Assembly (NCBI GenBank): GCA_024690965.1
Contig: JAILOG010000001.1
Coordinates: 62,001-126,000 of the forward strand
Direction: 5' to 3'
From: Clostridiales bacterium
GTDB taxonomy: Bacteria; Bacillota; Clostridia; Oscillospirales; Acutalibacteraceae
DNA length: 64,000 nucleotides
Each line of letters begins with the position of its first letter. Position 1 is the first letter of the stretch. Under the pieces are notes generated by a model. It did not search any database. It was not told the DNA's origin and worked only from the letters and a program-made list of their open reading frames with translations. Below, piece after piece: positions 35,470-44,773 of this stretch. The position numbers and the translations under genes are program-made.

Positions 35470-37033
35470 AAAGATCGCTACAAAAGGTGTAAACCAGCTG
35501 CGCGCAGGCGTGGCTCTGTCTTATGTTAATTTAATACTCGGAAATATAATCCCTATCATATATACACCGTGGATGCTTTCTCTGCTCGGTAAAGACCAAT
35601 ACGGACTTTATACGTCCGCGTCTTCTATCGTAAGTTATCTGAGCTTACTAAGCCTCGGTATGGGCACCGCCGTAATAAGGTATCTTTCAAAAGCTTTGGG
35701 TGAAAACGATATTGAGCAGTATCGCAAGCTTTACGGTTTATTTCTTAATATATTCAGAGTTATTGCCGCGCTGTGCCTTACTGCAGGCATAGTTTTGACG
35801 TTTCTGGTCGATAACATTTACGGCGGAAACAAATCCGCGTCCGAAATAGAGACAATGCGCATATTGGTTCTTTTGATGAGCGTAAATGTCTCTATCGGTT
35901 TCTTGTTTTCACCTTACACCTCTGTAATAACATCATACGAAAAATACATATTCTTACAAATAGTAAACATATTTGTCTCAATATTACCTGCATTTTTAAA
36001 TATTGCGGTACTGTATATATGGCCGTCATCTATCTCACTTATATGCGTATCTCTTACACTTAACATACTGATACGATTTGTTTATGCTGCATACATAAAA
36101 AAGGTCATTAAGATAAAGCCCCTTTATAAAAAGCCCGAAACATGGCTGTTAAAAGAGCTTTTCTTCTTCACATTCTGGGTGTTTGTAGCTACTCTTGTTA
36201 ATCAACTGCAATCTCAAACCGATAAAGTTATAATAGGATACGCAATGGAGTTTGCTTGGGTAGGTATATACCAAATTGGTGCCACATTTGAAATGATAAC
36301 GCAAAATATATCTCTAAATATATCAAATGTGTTAACCCCAAAAATAACAAAAATTGTAAGCAGTTTATGTAGCGAGGGCAATATGCACGAAATTGACGAA
36401 TTGCTCATAAGGATAGGGAGAATCCAGTTTTACGTGGTTTCGCTTATCGTTTCAGGATTTGTTGTATTCGGAAGACAGTTTATTTATCTCTGGGTGGGAG
36501 ACGAATACGGTGAAGACTGTCTTAAGGCATACTGGGTGGCGCTGCTTTTGATCGTGCCTTCTGTTGTTCCTTTGATCCAAAACGTGGCTTATTCCTCGAT
36601 AGTAGCACTAAACAAGCACAAATTCCGTTCTATTGTTTATTTATGTGTGGCTATTGCCAACGTAGCCACAACAATCCCTGCAGTTTATAATATGGGTATT
36701 GTCGGTGCGGCGCTTATGACAAACATATGCTCAGTAATAGGCACCTGGTTTGTAATGAACTGGTACTATTGGAAAAGAATAAGAATAAACATTCCAAAGT
36801 TCTGGAGTGTTATGCTCCCCCGTTTTGCATTGCCCGCAGCAATGACGGGATTAGGAATATTTGCAAGTCATTTTATTGATTTTTCTTCAAATCTTTTAAT
36901 ATTACTTGTTGGTATTATCGTTTACACTATTATATTCTTTGTACTTAACTGGCTTATATATATGAATAATTATGAAAAAGATGTATTCAGAAAACCTGTA
37001 TATGCTGTAATTAACAAGATAAAGAAAAAATAA
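35462..37033 (+). CDS. Wzx-type polysaccharide flippase
   Basis: 523 residues with about 14 hydrophobic helices and no large soluble domain; MOP-superfamily polysaccharide exporter. Typical landmarks are the N-terminal LGKDQYGLYTSASSIVSYLS and QLQSQTDKVIIGYAMEF in the middle. It would flip an undecaprenyl-linked glycan across the membrane. TTG start at 35462 with AGGAGAT upstream, overlapping the previous gene, so translation is coupled. Confidence 0.9.
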   Translation: MGKKIATKGVNQLRAGVALSYVNLILGNIIPIIYTPWMLSLLGKDQYGLYTSASSIVSYLSLLSLGMGTAVIRYLSKALGENDIEQYRKLYGLFLNIFRVIAALCLTAGIVLTFLVDNIYGGNKSASEIETMRILVLLMSVNVSIGFLFSPYTSVITSYEKYIFLQIVNIFVSILPAFLNIAVLYIWPSSISLICVSLTLNILIRFVYAAYIKKVIKIKPLYKKPETWLLKELFFFTFWVFVATLVNQLQSQTDKVIIGYAMEFAWVGIYQIGATFEMITQNISLNISNVLTPKITKIVSSLCSEGNMHEIDELLIRIGRIQFYVVSLIVSGFVVFGRQFIYLWVGDEYGEDCLKAYWVALLLIVPSVVPLIQNVAYSSIVALNKHKFRSIVYLCVAIANVATTIPAVYNMGIVGAALMTNICSVIGTWFVMNWYYWKRIRINIPKFWSVMLPRFALPAAMTGLGIFASHFIDFSSNLLILLVGIIVYTIIFFVLNWLIYMNNYEKDVFRKPVYAVINKIKKK

Positions 37034-37057
37034 TTTTGTTTAATTTGAGGTAAAGCG

Positions 37058-37702
37058 ATGTTAATAAAAGCAATTATGCCCATAAAGCTTAATAACGAAA
37101 GGTTGCCCGGTAAAAACACAAAATTACTCGGGGACAAGCCTTTAATTCAACATCAGCTGGAAGCGCTTAAGGAAAGCCGTGTTTTTGATTCTATAAGCGT
37201 TTTTTGCAGCAGTGAAGACGTGGTGCCGTTCCTTATCGACGGTGTTGACTTTGTAAAGCGTGATGAAAAGCTTGATCTCCCCACCTCTAATTTTAACCAG
37301 ATATTTTCAAGCTTTATTGATTTGGTTGACGCCGACATATATGTATACGCTCACGCGACAGCTCCGTTCATTACGGTAGATACGATAAAGGAATGTGTAA
37401 ACGCCGTTTTAAGCGGCAAATATGACAGCGCGTTTTGCGCCGTTAAAATACAGGATTATTTGTGGCAGGATAACAAACCCATAAATTTTGACGCGACAAA
37501 TCTTCCCCGAAGTCAAGACTTAAAGCCCATATACAGAGAAACCTCGGGCATTTATGTAATACCTAAAGAAACTTATTTGAAAACCGGCAGAAGGATAGGA
37601 AACAACCCATACATAAAAGAAGTAAGCTTTAAAGAGTCTATTGATATCAACAACCCCGAAGACTTTGACCTTGCGCAGGCAGTTTTAAATCTTGAACTGT
37701 AA
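37058..37702 (+). CDS. CMP-sugar synthetase, NeuA/acylneuraminate cytidylyltransferase family
   Basis: 214 residues. The N-terminal CTP-binding signature reads AIMPIKLNNERLPGKNTKLL, a variant of the usual ARxGSKxxxxKN motif. LIQHQLEAL, YAHATAPFI and a late ESIDINNPEDFDLA segment match the family. It would activate a 2-keto-3-deoxy sugar acid (sialic, legionaminic, KDO-like) as its CMP derivative. Neighbouring aldolase and phosphatase suggest the substrate is made by an aldol step rather than by NeuB. Confidence 0.87.
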   Translation: MLIKAIMPIKLNNERLPGKNTKLLGDKPLIQHQLEALKESRVFDSISVFCSSEDVVPFLIDGVDFVKRDEKLDLPTSNFNQIFSSFIDLVDADIYVYAHATAPFITVDTIKECVNAVLSGKYDSAFCAVKIQDYLWQDNKPINFDATNLPRSQDLKPIYRETSGIYVIPKETYLKTGRRIGNNPYIKEVSFKESIDINNPEDFDLAQAVLNLEL

Positions 37703-37749
37703 ACAATACTTTTTGAAAGGTACACGCGCCGCGTGTAAACGGTGATGTT

Positions 37750-38766
37750 ATGGATAAATTTAATTTGCTTGAATGTACTTTACGTGACGGAGGCTACATA
37801 ACAGGTTGGCATTTTGACAACGGTATGATCCGCGATACGGTAAAAAGTCTTATTGACGCAAAGCTTGATTTTGTGGAAGTGGGGTATCTTAACGCCGCTG
37901 CAAATGAGGACAATATGACTCAATTTAAAACAATTGAGAGGATAGGCGACTTTTTGCCTGAAAATCGTGACGGAACAATAATATTGGCAATGGCTGACGT
38001 TATGCAGTTCAAACCCGAAAACCTTACCCCATACACGGGTAAGTCTATAGACGGGATAAGAGTAGTATTCTACAAGCATCAGGTAGAAGAAGCTCTTAAG
38101 ATGTCAAAGGCTGTAAAAAAGGCAGGCTATAAGCTGTTTGTACAGCCCATGGTTACCATCGACTATACCGTTGATGAATACGCTTCTCTCGCGAAAGAAA
38201 TAGCGAAGCTTGAACCGTATGCCGTTTCTATTGTTGATAGCTTTGGATATATGATAAAATCCGATTTCAGGCGCTATTTTAAGATACTTGATAATATTCT
38301 CGCACCCGAGGCTGTAATAGGATTTCACTCGCACAACAATATGAATCTTGCCTTTATTACGGCACAGGATATTTTAGAATACGAAACAAGCAGACGCCTT
38401 GTAATAGACTCTTCGCTTTACGGTATGGGCAGAGGCGCGGGCAATCTTAACACAGAGCTTATCGCAAACTACTATAATATGACCCTCGGCAACAAATACG
38501 ATATAATAAAGATTCTTGAGCTTATCAGCAAATACATAATGCCCATAAAGCAAGAAAAAGAGTGGGGATATTCGCCATATATGTTCATAACGGGGCTTCA
38601 TCATTATCATCCCAACTTTGCGTGTTATTTGCTTGCGGAGCACGATGTTTCGGTAACGGAATTTGAAGAATTCATACACACAATCCCGGACGAGATGCGT
38701 ACAAAATGCAAAAAACCATACGTTTTGGAAATGTGGGATAAGTTTTGCCAAAGCAAGAATAAATAA
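37750..38766 (+). CDS. DRE-TIM aldolase (HMG-CoA lyase/4-hydroxy-2-oxovalerate aldolase-like)
   Basis: 338 residues. A metal-dependent TIM-barrel aldolase: LECTLRDGGYITGW holds the catalytic RD and metal Asp, FVEVGYLN follows, AVIGFHSHNNMNLA contains the metal HxH, and LYGMGRGAGNLNTELI is the family's late glycine-rich motif. Family members cleave or form C-C bonds using pyruvate or acetyl-CoA enolates. No acetaldehyde dehydrogenase partner is present. Wedged between a CMP-sugar synthetase and a KdsC-like phosphatase, it most likely condenses pyruvate with a sugar-phosphate aldehyde to make an ulosonic acid. That role is inference. Confidence 0.85.
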   Translation: MDKFNLLECTLRDGGYITGWHFDNGMIRDTVKSLIDAKLDFVEVGYLNAAANEDNMTQFKTIERIGDFLPENRDGTIILAMADVMQFKPENLTPYTGKSIDGIRVVFYKHQVEEALKMSKAVKKAGYKLFVQPMVTIDYTVDEYASLAKEIAKLEPYAVSIVDSFGYMIKSDFRRYFKILDNILAPEAVIGFHSHNNMNLAFITAQDILEYETSRRLVIDSSLYGMGRGAGNLNTELIANYYNMTLGNKYDIIKILELISKYIMPIKQEKEWGYSPYMFITGLHHYHPNFACYLLAEHDVSVTEFEEFIHTIPDEMRTKCKKPYVLEMWDKFCQSKNK

Positions 38767-38781
38767 AGGATACTATTTATT

Positions 38782-39252
38782 ATGGAACACAATATTAAGC
38801 TTCTTATAATGGACGTAGACGGCACAATGACCGACGGAAAAATATATATCGGGAATAACGGCGAGGTTATGAAAGCTTTCAGCAGCAAGGACGGCTACGG
38901 GTTGAATGTTTTGCTCAGAAAAGCGGGAATTAAAACCGCTATAATTACAGGCAGAACTTCGGAAATAGTTGCAAACAGGGCAAAAGAGGTGGGTGTCTCA
39001 GAGCTGTATCAGGGTGTTACCGACAAACCCTCGGCAATGGCGGATATGCTTTGCAAGCTTAATCTAACCGCGCAAAACGTCGCGTATATAGGCGATGACC
39101 TTAACGATTTGGAATGTATGAAGCTGTGCGGTATCTCCGCCTGTCCCAATGACGCGCACAAATCGGTAAAGGAATACGCCGACTTTATATGCGAGCATGA
39201 CGGCGGTCACGGCGCGGTGCGTGACTTTATAGATTATTTATTAAACAGATAA
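38782..39252 (+). CDS. KdsC-like HAD phosphatase
   Basis: 156 residues, the size of KdsC. HAD motif I is LIMDVDGTMTDGKIYI, motif II ITGRTS, the Lys in TDKPSAM, and motif IV GDDLNDLECM. These capless, usually tetrameric enzymes remove phosphate from ulosonic acid phosphates such as KDO-8-P. It starts 15 bp after the aldolase gene, so it probably dephosphorylates that product before CMP activation. Confidence 0.88.
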   Translation: MEHNIKLLIMDVDGTMTDGKIYIGNNGEVMKAFSSKDGYGLNVLLRKAGIKTAIITGRTSEIVANRAKEVGVSELYQGVTDKPSAMADMLCKLNLTAQNVAYIGDDLNDLECMKLCGISACPNDAHKSVKEYADFICEHDGGHGAVRDFIDYLLNR

Positions 39253-39257
39253 TTTTA

Positions 39258-39289
39258 TGCGCAGAATACATAATGCTGTGTTCTGCGCA
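39258..39289 (+). terminator. Hairpin closing the glycan cluster
   Basis: TGCGCAGAATAC (39258-39269) pairs with GTGTTCTGCGCA (39278-39289) with one wobble. There is no proper T-run, so termination may be partial. Confidence 0.55.
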
Positions 39290-39315
39290 GTATTATTATA
39301 GTGGGGTGATGACCT

Positions 39316-40566
39316 GTGAACGCAACTATAATTTCTATAGGAACGGAAATTCTGCTTGGCGAAATAACAGACACAAACGCAGTATACATTTCAAAAATGC
39401 TTGCTCTTTACGGTATAAATGTATATAAACGCATTACCGTAGGCGACAACGCAGAAAGATTCAAAAGGATATTAAACATGGAATATGCCGATTGCGATAT
39501 TATAATAACAACAGGCGGATTGGGACCCACCGCCGATGATTTATCAAAGGAAGCTGCGTGTGAATACTTTGATGTTCCAATGATATTTCACAAAGACATA
39601 TATGATGATATATGCGGTTATTTTGAAAGATCCGGTAAGGCAATGTCGCAAAACAACAAAAAGCAGGCTTATTTGCCTAAGGACTGCACTGTAATGTATA
39701 ACCCAAACGGAACCGCACCCGGTTTCATTCTCGAAAAGCAAAACAAAACTTTGATAATGTTCCCGGGTCCGCCGAAAGAAATGATACCTATGTTCGAATC
39801 TTATGCGATTCCTTATTTTGAAAAAATCAGTAATCAACGTGTATTCACGAAAAATATATTGACATACGGCATATCCGAATCGGAAGCAGATAAAAAGCTC
39901 GGGACGATAACTGACTTTTTCCCCGAAATAACATATGCGACATACGCGTACACAGGCATGGTCCGTGTTCGTTTGGGGATAAAGTTTGACAGAGACAAAC
40001 ACTCCCCTATTCTTGAAAAAGCCGTTGAAAAAGCTGTTGAACTCATTGGCGGTAAATACGTTTACTCAACCGATGCTCCCGATATGCAAACAGCTTTGGT
40101 AGAGCTGCTTAAAGCTAACAATATAACTGTTTCGACCGCAGAAAGCTGTACGGGAGGACTTATCTCAAAGCTGATAACCGATGTAAGCGGAGCAAGCACG
40201 GTGTTCGAGTGTGGGATATGCTCGTATTCAAACAGAATAAAAAGCGGGGTTTTAAATGTTTCTGAGGATATTCTGTCAGAATATGGTGCGGTATCACATC
40301 AAACCGCGATACAGATGGCTGAAAATGTCCGTAATATTGTGGGGTCTGATATTGCTCTGTCGGTAACAGGCTTGGCAGGGCCGCAGGGAGATGAGAGAAA
40401 ACCCGTTGGGCTTGTATATATCGGAATATCGAGTAAAAGGGGCACATTTAGTAAAGAATTTAATTTTTGCAGAGGCAGAATTAGGACGCGTGACGATATA
40501 CGTATTTTGTCCGCAAACGCCGCTTTCGCGCTTGCGATAGATGAAATAAAGTCAATAAAATACTAA
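39316..40566 (+). CDS. cinA: CinA family protein (NMN amidohydrolase fusion)
   Basis: 416 residues, full length. The N-terminal MoCF/MoeA-like domain (1-170) shows IISIGTEILLGEITDTN and ITTGGLGPTADDLSKEA. The C-terminal PncC-like domain (about 255-416) has STAESCTGGLISKLITDVSG and VTGLAGPQGDERKPVGLVYI. It deamidates nicotinamide mononucleotide in NAD recycling and was named for competence/damage induction. GTG start with GGGGTGATG upstream. No recA adjacent, unlike many Firmicutes. Confidence 0.93.
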   Translation: MNATIISIGTEILLGEITDTNAVYISKMLALYGINVYKRITVGDNAERFKRILNMEYADCDIIITTGGLGPTADDLSKEAACEYFDVPMIFHKDIYDDICGYFERSGKAMSQNNKKQAYLPKDCTVMYNPNGTAPGFILEKQNKTLIMFPGPPKEMIPMFESYAIPYFEKISNQRVFTKNILTYGISESEADKKLGTITDFFPEITYATYAYTGMVRVRLGIKFDRDKHSPILEKAVEKAVELIGGKYVYSTDAPDMQTALVELLKANNITVSTAESCTGGLISKLITDVSGASTVFECGICSYSNRIKSGVLNVSEDILSEYGAVSHQTAIQMAENVRNIVGSDIALSVTGLAGPQGDERKPVGLVYIGISSKRGTFSKEFNFCRGRIRTRDDIRILSANAAFALAIDEIKSIKY

Positions 40567-40581
40567 ATTAAACATTAAAAA

Positions 40582-40619
40582 CCTGCATAGGTATCAAATA
40601 CCCGTGCAGGCCTTTTGTT
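40582..40619 (+). terminator. Terminator of cinA
   Basis: CCTGCATAGGTAT (40582-40594) pairs with ATACCCGTGCAGG (40598-40610) with two wobbles, then CCTTTTGTTTTT. It also separates the convergent dockerin gene. Confidence 0.85.
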
Positions 40620-40642
40620 TTTGAGTTTAATTTAATGTTGGA

Positions 40643-42118
40643 TTATTCCTCCTGTGCGAAAACCGTAAGCATAGCTTCATCGCGCAGATCGTAATACCAT
40701 CTGAAAACATATCCCTGGTCAGTATTTATCAATGTAAAATATCTTTGTGTGCCTACGTCGATTATGGAAAGTGTACCATCTAAATTTGCAACTACCTCAA
40801 CAGGCTCTTCGGGCGTTTCGGTAAGGGTACATTTTGTAGAATTTCGTGTTGCGCATATATACAATCCCGATGCGGCGTTTTTCATATAATAATTGCCGTC
40901 GGGGCTTTTTTCAAATACATACGCACATTCGGGCTCAGCCAAGGCATAGTCTTCATCAAAATCATATATAAACTCCAAAGCGGATATAGACTTGTCACTC
41001 GTACGTCCGCCCGCGGCATAGTCGCCGTGGGTGAGCAAAACATAGCCTAATGATGAGAGATTTGAAATACTGTTTTCGGTACAGTCAAAATAGTTATAAC
41101 CGCCTGAATATGAAAACTCGGTGTTTGTATCATTATCAGATAAATCGTCGTTATGGCTTTCCACAATATCATAGTCAGATTCATACGCAACGCTTATCAT
41201 AACACTGCCGTCGTAAATATAAGGCACGCATACAAGATTCACTATACTGCCCATACCGCTGCCCTCAGGCATAGGCGCAGGGCGGTAGCATTTATATGAC
41301 ACGCCGTCGCGCTCAGCAATTACGGAAGCACCTGAGTAAGCGGTAATTTTAACATTTTTAATAAGTATTTTTGTTGACAAATAATTACCCACATCTTTTA
41401 TATCTACCTCTACAGGGTCAATGGAAGGCAAACCGGACTTTATAACCGACACTTCCTCGGGTGTGCTTATCTGAAGCGAAGAAAGATACAAACTTGATGT
41501 TCCCACAACTTCAACCAAAGCGTTAAGCGGATATTTTCCCGCGGCAACTCCCTTTTTGTCAAAAATACGATAGCTTGTAACGGTACCTTTTTCATCTTGT
41601 TCTTCCAAAATGACAGTGTTTCCGCCGTAAATATAAACCACCTGTCCCCTGAGCTTCAAATATTTGTCCTCACCGAGGGCTTTTGCCTGGGCGAGTGTCA
41701 GCGGCTCCAGATCCGTATTGATCTTATCCGTATCAAGATGATTTATAGAATCGGTATTGCTGTTGTCATCTGTATCTATATTTACAACGTCGCTGTCTTC
41801 ATCATCTGTTATGGGGTAAACATCTGAAACAGGGAATTCTGTGATAAGCTGAGCGATATATTTTTGAGTAGTTGTAACATCTACCATTGTTACTTCGTTA
41901 TACGGCTCGTCTACATCTGCGTTTAATATGGATGTGTTTTTAAGCGTAATAAGCTTTGCCACGTGCTTTTGCATTATTACAACATCGCCCATGGCTATGG
42001 TGCCGTCCAAGTCGGCGTCACCGTACATTAGCTTTGCGGCATTTACAGGCAAAACCGCCGATATCAATGCCAAAACTGTTAATATAACGCATAAAGCACA
42101 CGAAATTATTCTTTTCAT
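40643..42118 (-). CDS. Secreted protein with N-terminal dockerin
   Basis: 491 residues. Signal peptide 1-27 (ends VLPVNAAK). A dockerin lies directly at the mature N-terminus: GDADLDGTIAMGDVVIMQKH and a second repeat EVTMVDVTTTQKYIAQLITE. The linker is Asp/Ser/Thr-rich. Residues about 145-310 look like an OB-fold domain (LKLRGQVVYIYGGNTVILEE). The C-terminal 150 residues carry a repeated beta pattern (NYYMKNAASGLYICATRN, FTLINTDQGYVFRW). No catalytic motif recognised. RBS GGGAGGTG upstream. The preceding pepF ends 38 bp away but runs the same way, so they may be unrelated transcripts. Confidence 0.85.
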   Translation of the reverse strand: MKRIISCALCVILTVLALISAVLPVNAAKLMYGDADLDGTIAMGDVVIMQKHVAKLITLKNTSILNADVDEPYNEVTMVDVTTTQKYIAQLITEFPVSDVYPITDDEDSDVVNIDTDDNSNTDSINHLDTDKINTDLEPLTLAQAKALGEDKYLKLRGQVVYIYGGNTVILEEQDEKGTVTSYRIFDKKGVAAGKYPLNALVEVVGTSSLYLSSLQISTPEEVSVIKSGLPSIDPVEVDIKDVGNYLSTKILIKNVKITAYSGASVIAERDGVSYKCYRPAPMPEGSGMGSIVNLVCVPYIYDGSVMISVAYESDYDIVESHNDDLSDNDTNTEFSYSGGYNYFDCTENSISNLSSLGYVLLTHGDYAAGGRTSDKSISALEFIYDFDEDYALAEPECAYVFEKSPDGNYYMKNAASGLYICATRNSTKCTLTETPEEPVEVVANLDGTLSIIDVGTQRYFTLINTDQGYVFRWYYDLRDEAMLTVFAQEE

Positions 42119-42156
42119 TGCTTATACACCTCCCATATTCTTCGTAACACGATAAT

Positions 42157-43851
42157 TTATATTTCAGATTTTATCTTATGAAGCAATTGCTCTATTTCCA
42201 CAGCAACATTCTCCAAAGCGCCGTCCTTGAACGGAGACGCAAGTCCTGCTTCTGTAAGAAGCTCTGTAAATACCTTTTCTCCGCCTTGGGATAATAATTT
42301 AACGTATCTCTTAAAGGCATCGTCATAATCCTTTTGAGATTCAAGCAAAAATTCAAATGCCGCTGTTTGTGCCAAACAATAGTCAATATAATAGAACGGC
42401 GTTTCAAATATGTGCATCTGATACTGCCAACGGGTGCCTTTTTCCAAATAAGGTATACCATCCATAGAGAGATAGGGTCTGAACTCAGACTCAAGCTTAA
42501 GCCACGCTTCATTTCTCTGTGCCGGCGTCATCTCGGGATTTTCGTATACGATATGCTGGAAATAGTCAACAATAGTACCGTAGGGAATGAACGAAAGCGC
42601 GTCAAACGCGTGCATAAATTTATACTTCTGCGCGTTTTCGCCGAAGAATTTATCAATGTATTTCCATGCGAAAAATTCCATGCTCATAGAATGGGTTTCG
42701 GCGGTTTCCATTCCGCCTATACCAAGCTCAAATCTAAACTTGTTTTTGGAAGTCATATAATCGGCAAAGGCGTGTCCTGCCTCATGAGTCATAACGTCAA
42801 CATCGCCCGATGTACCGTTGAAATTAGCAAGTATAAACGGCTGGGCGTATTTTTCAAATGATGTGCAATAGCCTCCGCCCCACTTGTTTTCACGGGATAT
42901 AACATCAAACGCCTCATTTTCTATCATCATATCAATGAATTTGCCGGTGTCTTCGCTCATCTCGTGGTACATTTCTTTTGCGGCTTTAAAAATACCGTCT
43001 GTATCAACGCAGGGCTTTGGATTTCCTTCGGGAATGATTATATCGTTATCATAGAGCATCATATGGTCTATTCCCATTGTCTTGGCGTTTTCGGTTTTTA
43101 GCCTTGCCACAACGGGAACAATATCTTTAAGTACGTTCGCTCTGAATTTTTCTATATCGTTTTGGTCGTAGCACAATCTGCCCATACGGTAATAGCCAAG
43201 CTCAACAAAGTTTTTGTAGCCCATTTTTTTTGCCATTTTGTCACGTATCTTTACAAGCCTGTCAAATATGTCGTCAAGCTTATCGCCTACCTTTTCAAGT
43301 CCCTTGCCAAGCGCTTCATAAGCCTCTTTTCTTGTGTCGCGGTCAGCGTCAGAAAAATATTTGGTAAGGAGTGTTTTAGGCATTCTTTCGCCTCTGAATT
43401 CGAAGGTAAGCCCTGCCATAAGCTGTGAATACTCGCTTACAATTTTATTTTCCTCAACCATCTCTTCTATTATCTCGGGAGACATAGACTTTTTTTGCAC
43501 CTCATAGCTTTTGAATACAAGAGGCAAAAGCGCCTTTTCAAGCTCGGGGCGGAATTTACTTTCCAAAAGCGCGTTGGCATATTCAAGACCGATGCTTTGC
43601 ACCTCCGGAATTATTTCATCGTAATAATCACGCTCTTTAACGTAAAACTCATCTATTGTGTTTATCGTATAGCGCATATTCGCAAGGGCGTACTCGGTAG
43701 AAAGCTCTTCCGCATTTTTGTTGTATTCGTCACGGGCTTTAAGTACGTCTTCTACGCTTTGGGCGTTTTTCACCATTTCTATAATGGCTTTTGATTTTTC
43801 TCTTATTTCTTCTATAGTTACTCTTTTGTACTCTAATTCTGATACTTTCAT
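42157..43851 (-). CDS. pepF: M3-family oligoendopeptidase (PepF-like)
   Basis: 564 residues, normal for the M3 oligoendopeptidase group. The zinc site is in DVMTHEAGHAFADYM (HEXXH), with the third ligand Glu downstream in GGMETAETHSMSMEFF. C-terminal helices include PFYYIDYCLAQTAAFEF, matching the substrate-closing region. Cytosolic, digests short peptides. AAGGAAGG precedes the ATG. It follows gmk by 20 bp in the same direction and is probably the last gene of the yicC-remA-gmk operon, taking the place where rpoZ often stands. Confidence 0.93.
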   Translation of the reverse strand: MKVSELEYKRVTIEEIREKSKAIIEMVKNAQSVEDVLKARDEYNKNAEELSTEYALANMRYTINTIDEFYVKERDYYDEIIPEVQSIGLEYANALLESKFRPELEKALLPLVFKSYEVQKKSMSPEIIEEMVEENKIVSEYSQLMAGLTFEFRGERMPKTLLTKYFSDADRDTRKEAYEALGKGLEKVGDKLDDIFDRLVKIRDKMAKKMGYKNFVELGYYRMGRLCYDQNDIEKFRANVLKDIVPVVARLKTENAKTMGIDHMMLYDNDIIIPEGNPKPCVDTDGIFKAAKEMYHEMSEDTGKFIDMMIENEAFDVISRENKWGGGYCTSFEKYAQPFILANFNGTSGDVDVMTHEAGHAFADYMTSKNKFRFELGIGGMETAETHSMSMEFFAWKYIDKFFGENAQKYKFMHAFDALSFIPYGTIVDYFQHIVYENPEMTPAQRNEAWLKLESEFRPYLSMDGIPYLEKGTRWQYQMHIFETPFYYIDYCLAQTAAFEFLLESQKDYDDAFKRYVKLLSQGGEKVFTELLTEAGLASPFKDGALENVAVEIEQLLHKIKSEI

Positions 43852-43871
43852 TAATCTGTTCCTTCCTTCGT

Positions 43872-44480
43872 TTAATTCTGTGAAAGCTCGTTAATAAATG
43901 AGCTCATTCTGTCTGTTTTATATCTTTCCGCGTTAATTATGCTCAAAACATCCAAAACGCACTTTTCAAGCCTGTCGTTTACAACAATGTAATTGTAATC
44001 ACCGGCGCATTTAAGTTCTACCGCCGCCTGTGCTGTTCTTTTGTCTATTACCTCATCGCTTTCGGTAGACCTGTTTTTAAGGCGCGCTCTGAGCTCCTGC
44101 ATCGAGGGCGGCGCCACAAATATACTTACCGAATCGGGGCATTTCTCTCTGATTTTTTGTGCGCCCTGCACCTCAATCTCCAATATTACGTCATTTCCGT
44201 TATTAAGCGCTTTTTCTACAACGCTTTTAGGCGTACCGTAAAAATTATCACAGTATTCGGCATATTCCAAGAGTCCGTCATTTTCAATCATTGTTTTAAA
44301 ATCGTCTTTATTAATAAAATGATAATCTTTACCGTTTTGTTCTCCCGTACGCGGGGAGCGCGTGGTTGCAGAAACGGAAATAACAAGATTATCGTCTTTC
44401 TCAAGTATCTGCTTTACTATTGTACCCTTTCCGGTTCCCGAAGGTCCCGATATCACAATTAGGTTTCCTTTTCTTTTCAT
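43872..44480 (-). CDS. gmk: Guanylate kinase
   Basis: 202 residues. Walker A is ISGPSGTGKGTIVKQI at 9-24. The GMP-binding segment (SVSATTRSPRTGEQNGKDYHF) and DVILEIEVQGAQKIRE are diagnostic. It phosphorylates GMP to GDP with ATP. The start overlaps the remA stop by 4 bp (ATGA-type), so translation is coupled. Confidence 0.97.
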   Translation of the reverse strand: MKRKGNLIVISGPSGTGKGTIVKQILEKDDNLVISVSATTRSPRTGEQNGKDYHFINKDDFKTMIENDGLLEYAEYCDNFYGTPKSVVEKALNNGNDVILEIEVQGAQKIREKCPDSVSIFVAPPSMQELRARLKNRSTESDEVIDKRTAQAAVELKCAGDYNYIVVNDRLEKCVLDVLSIINAERYKTDRMSSFINELSQN

Positions 44481-44728
44481 ACTTTATCGTCCTCCTCATC
44501 GCCGAATCTCTGCGCTATCTGTTTCAGATTTGCCGCGCACAGTATTATATGGTCCGTGGTCGTGATTATGACCGACTGGGTTTTTCTGCCGCAGGAGGCA
44601 TCGATAAGCTTTCCTTTCTCACGCGCATCGTTTATTATTCTTTTCACCGGGGCGGCTTCGGGACTTACCACTGTCATTACCTTATCCGCCGACACAAGAT
44701 TTCCGTATCCAATATTTATAAGCTGCAT
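44477..44728 (-). CDS. remA: RemA/DUF370 regulatory protein
   Basis: 83 residues: QLINIGYGNLVSADKVMTVVSP and DAREKGKLIDASCGRKTQSV are the conserved RemA segments. In Bacillus RemA is a DNA-binding activator of matrix and osmoprotection genes. The yicC-remA-gmk order is widely conserved in Firmicutes. The initiation region is odd: AAAGGAAAT lies about 30 bases before the ATG with a small CGC...GCG hairpin between them. Confidence 0.94.
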   Translation of the reverse strand: MQLINIGYGNLVSADKVMTVVSPEAAPVKRIINDAREKGKLIDASCGRKTQSVIITTTDHIILCAANLKQIAQRFGDEEDDKV

Positions 44729-44773
44729 AATGTATTTATAAGCGCTTTTTCGCGTTGTTATTTCCTTTCAGAT

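Noticed and set aside
37750-38766. 4-hydroxy-2-oxovalerate aldolase of a meta-cleavage catabolic pathway
   Set aside because: No acylating acetaldehyde dehydrogenase, hydratase or ring-cleavage gene is nearby; all neighbours are surface-glycan genes.
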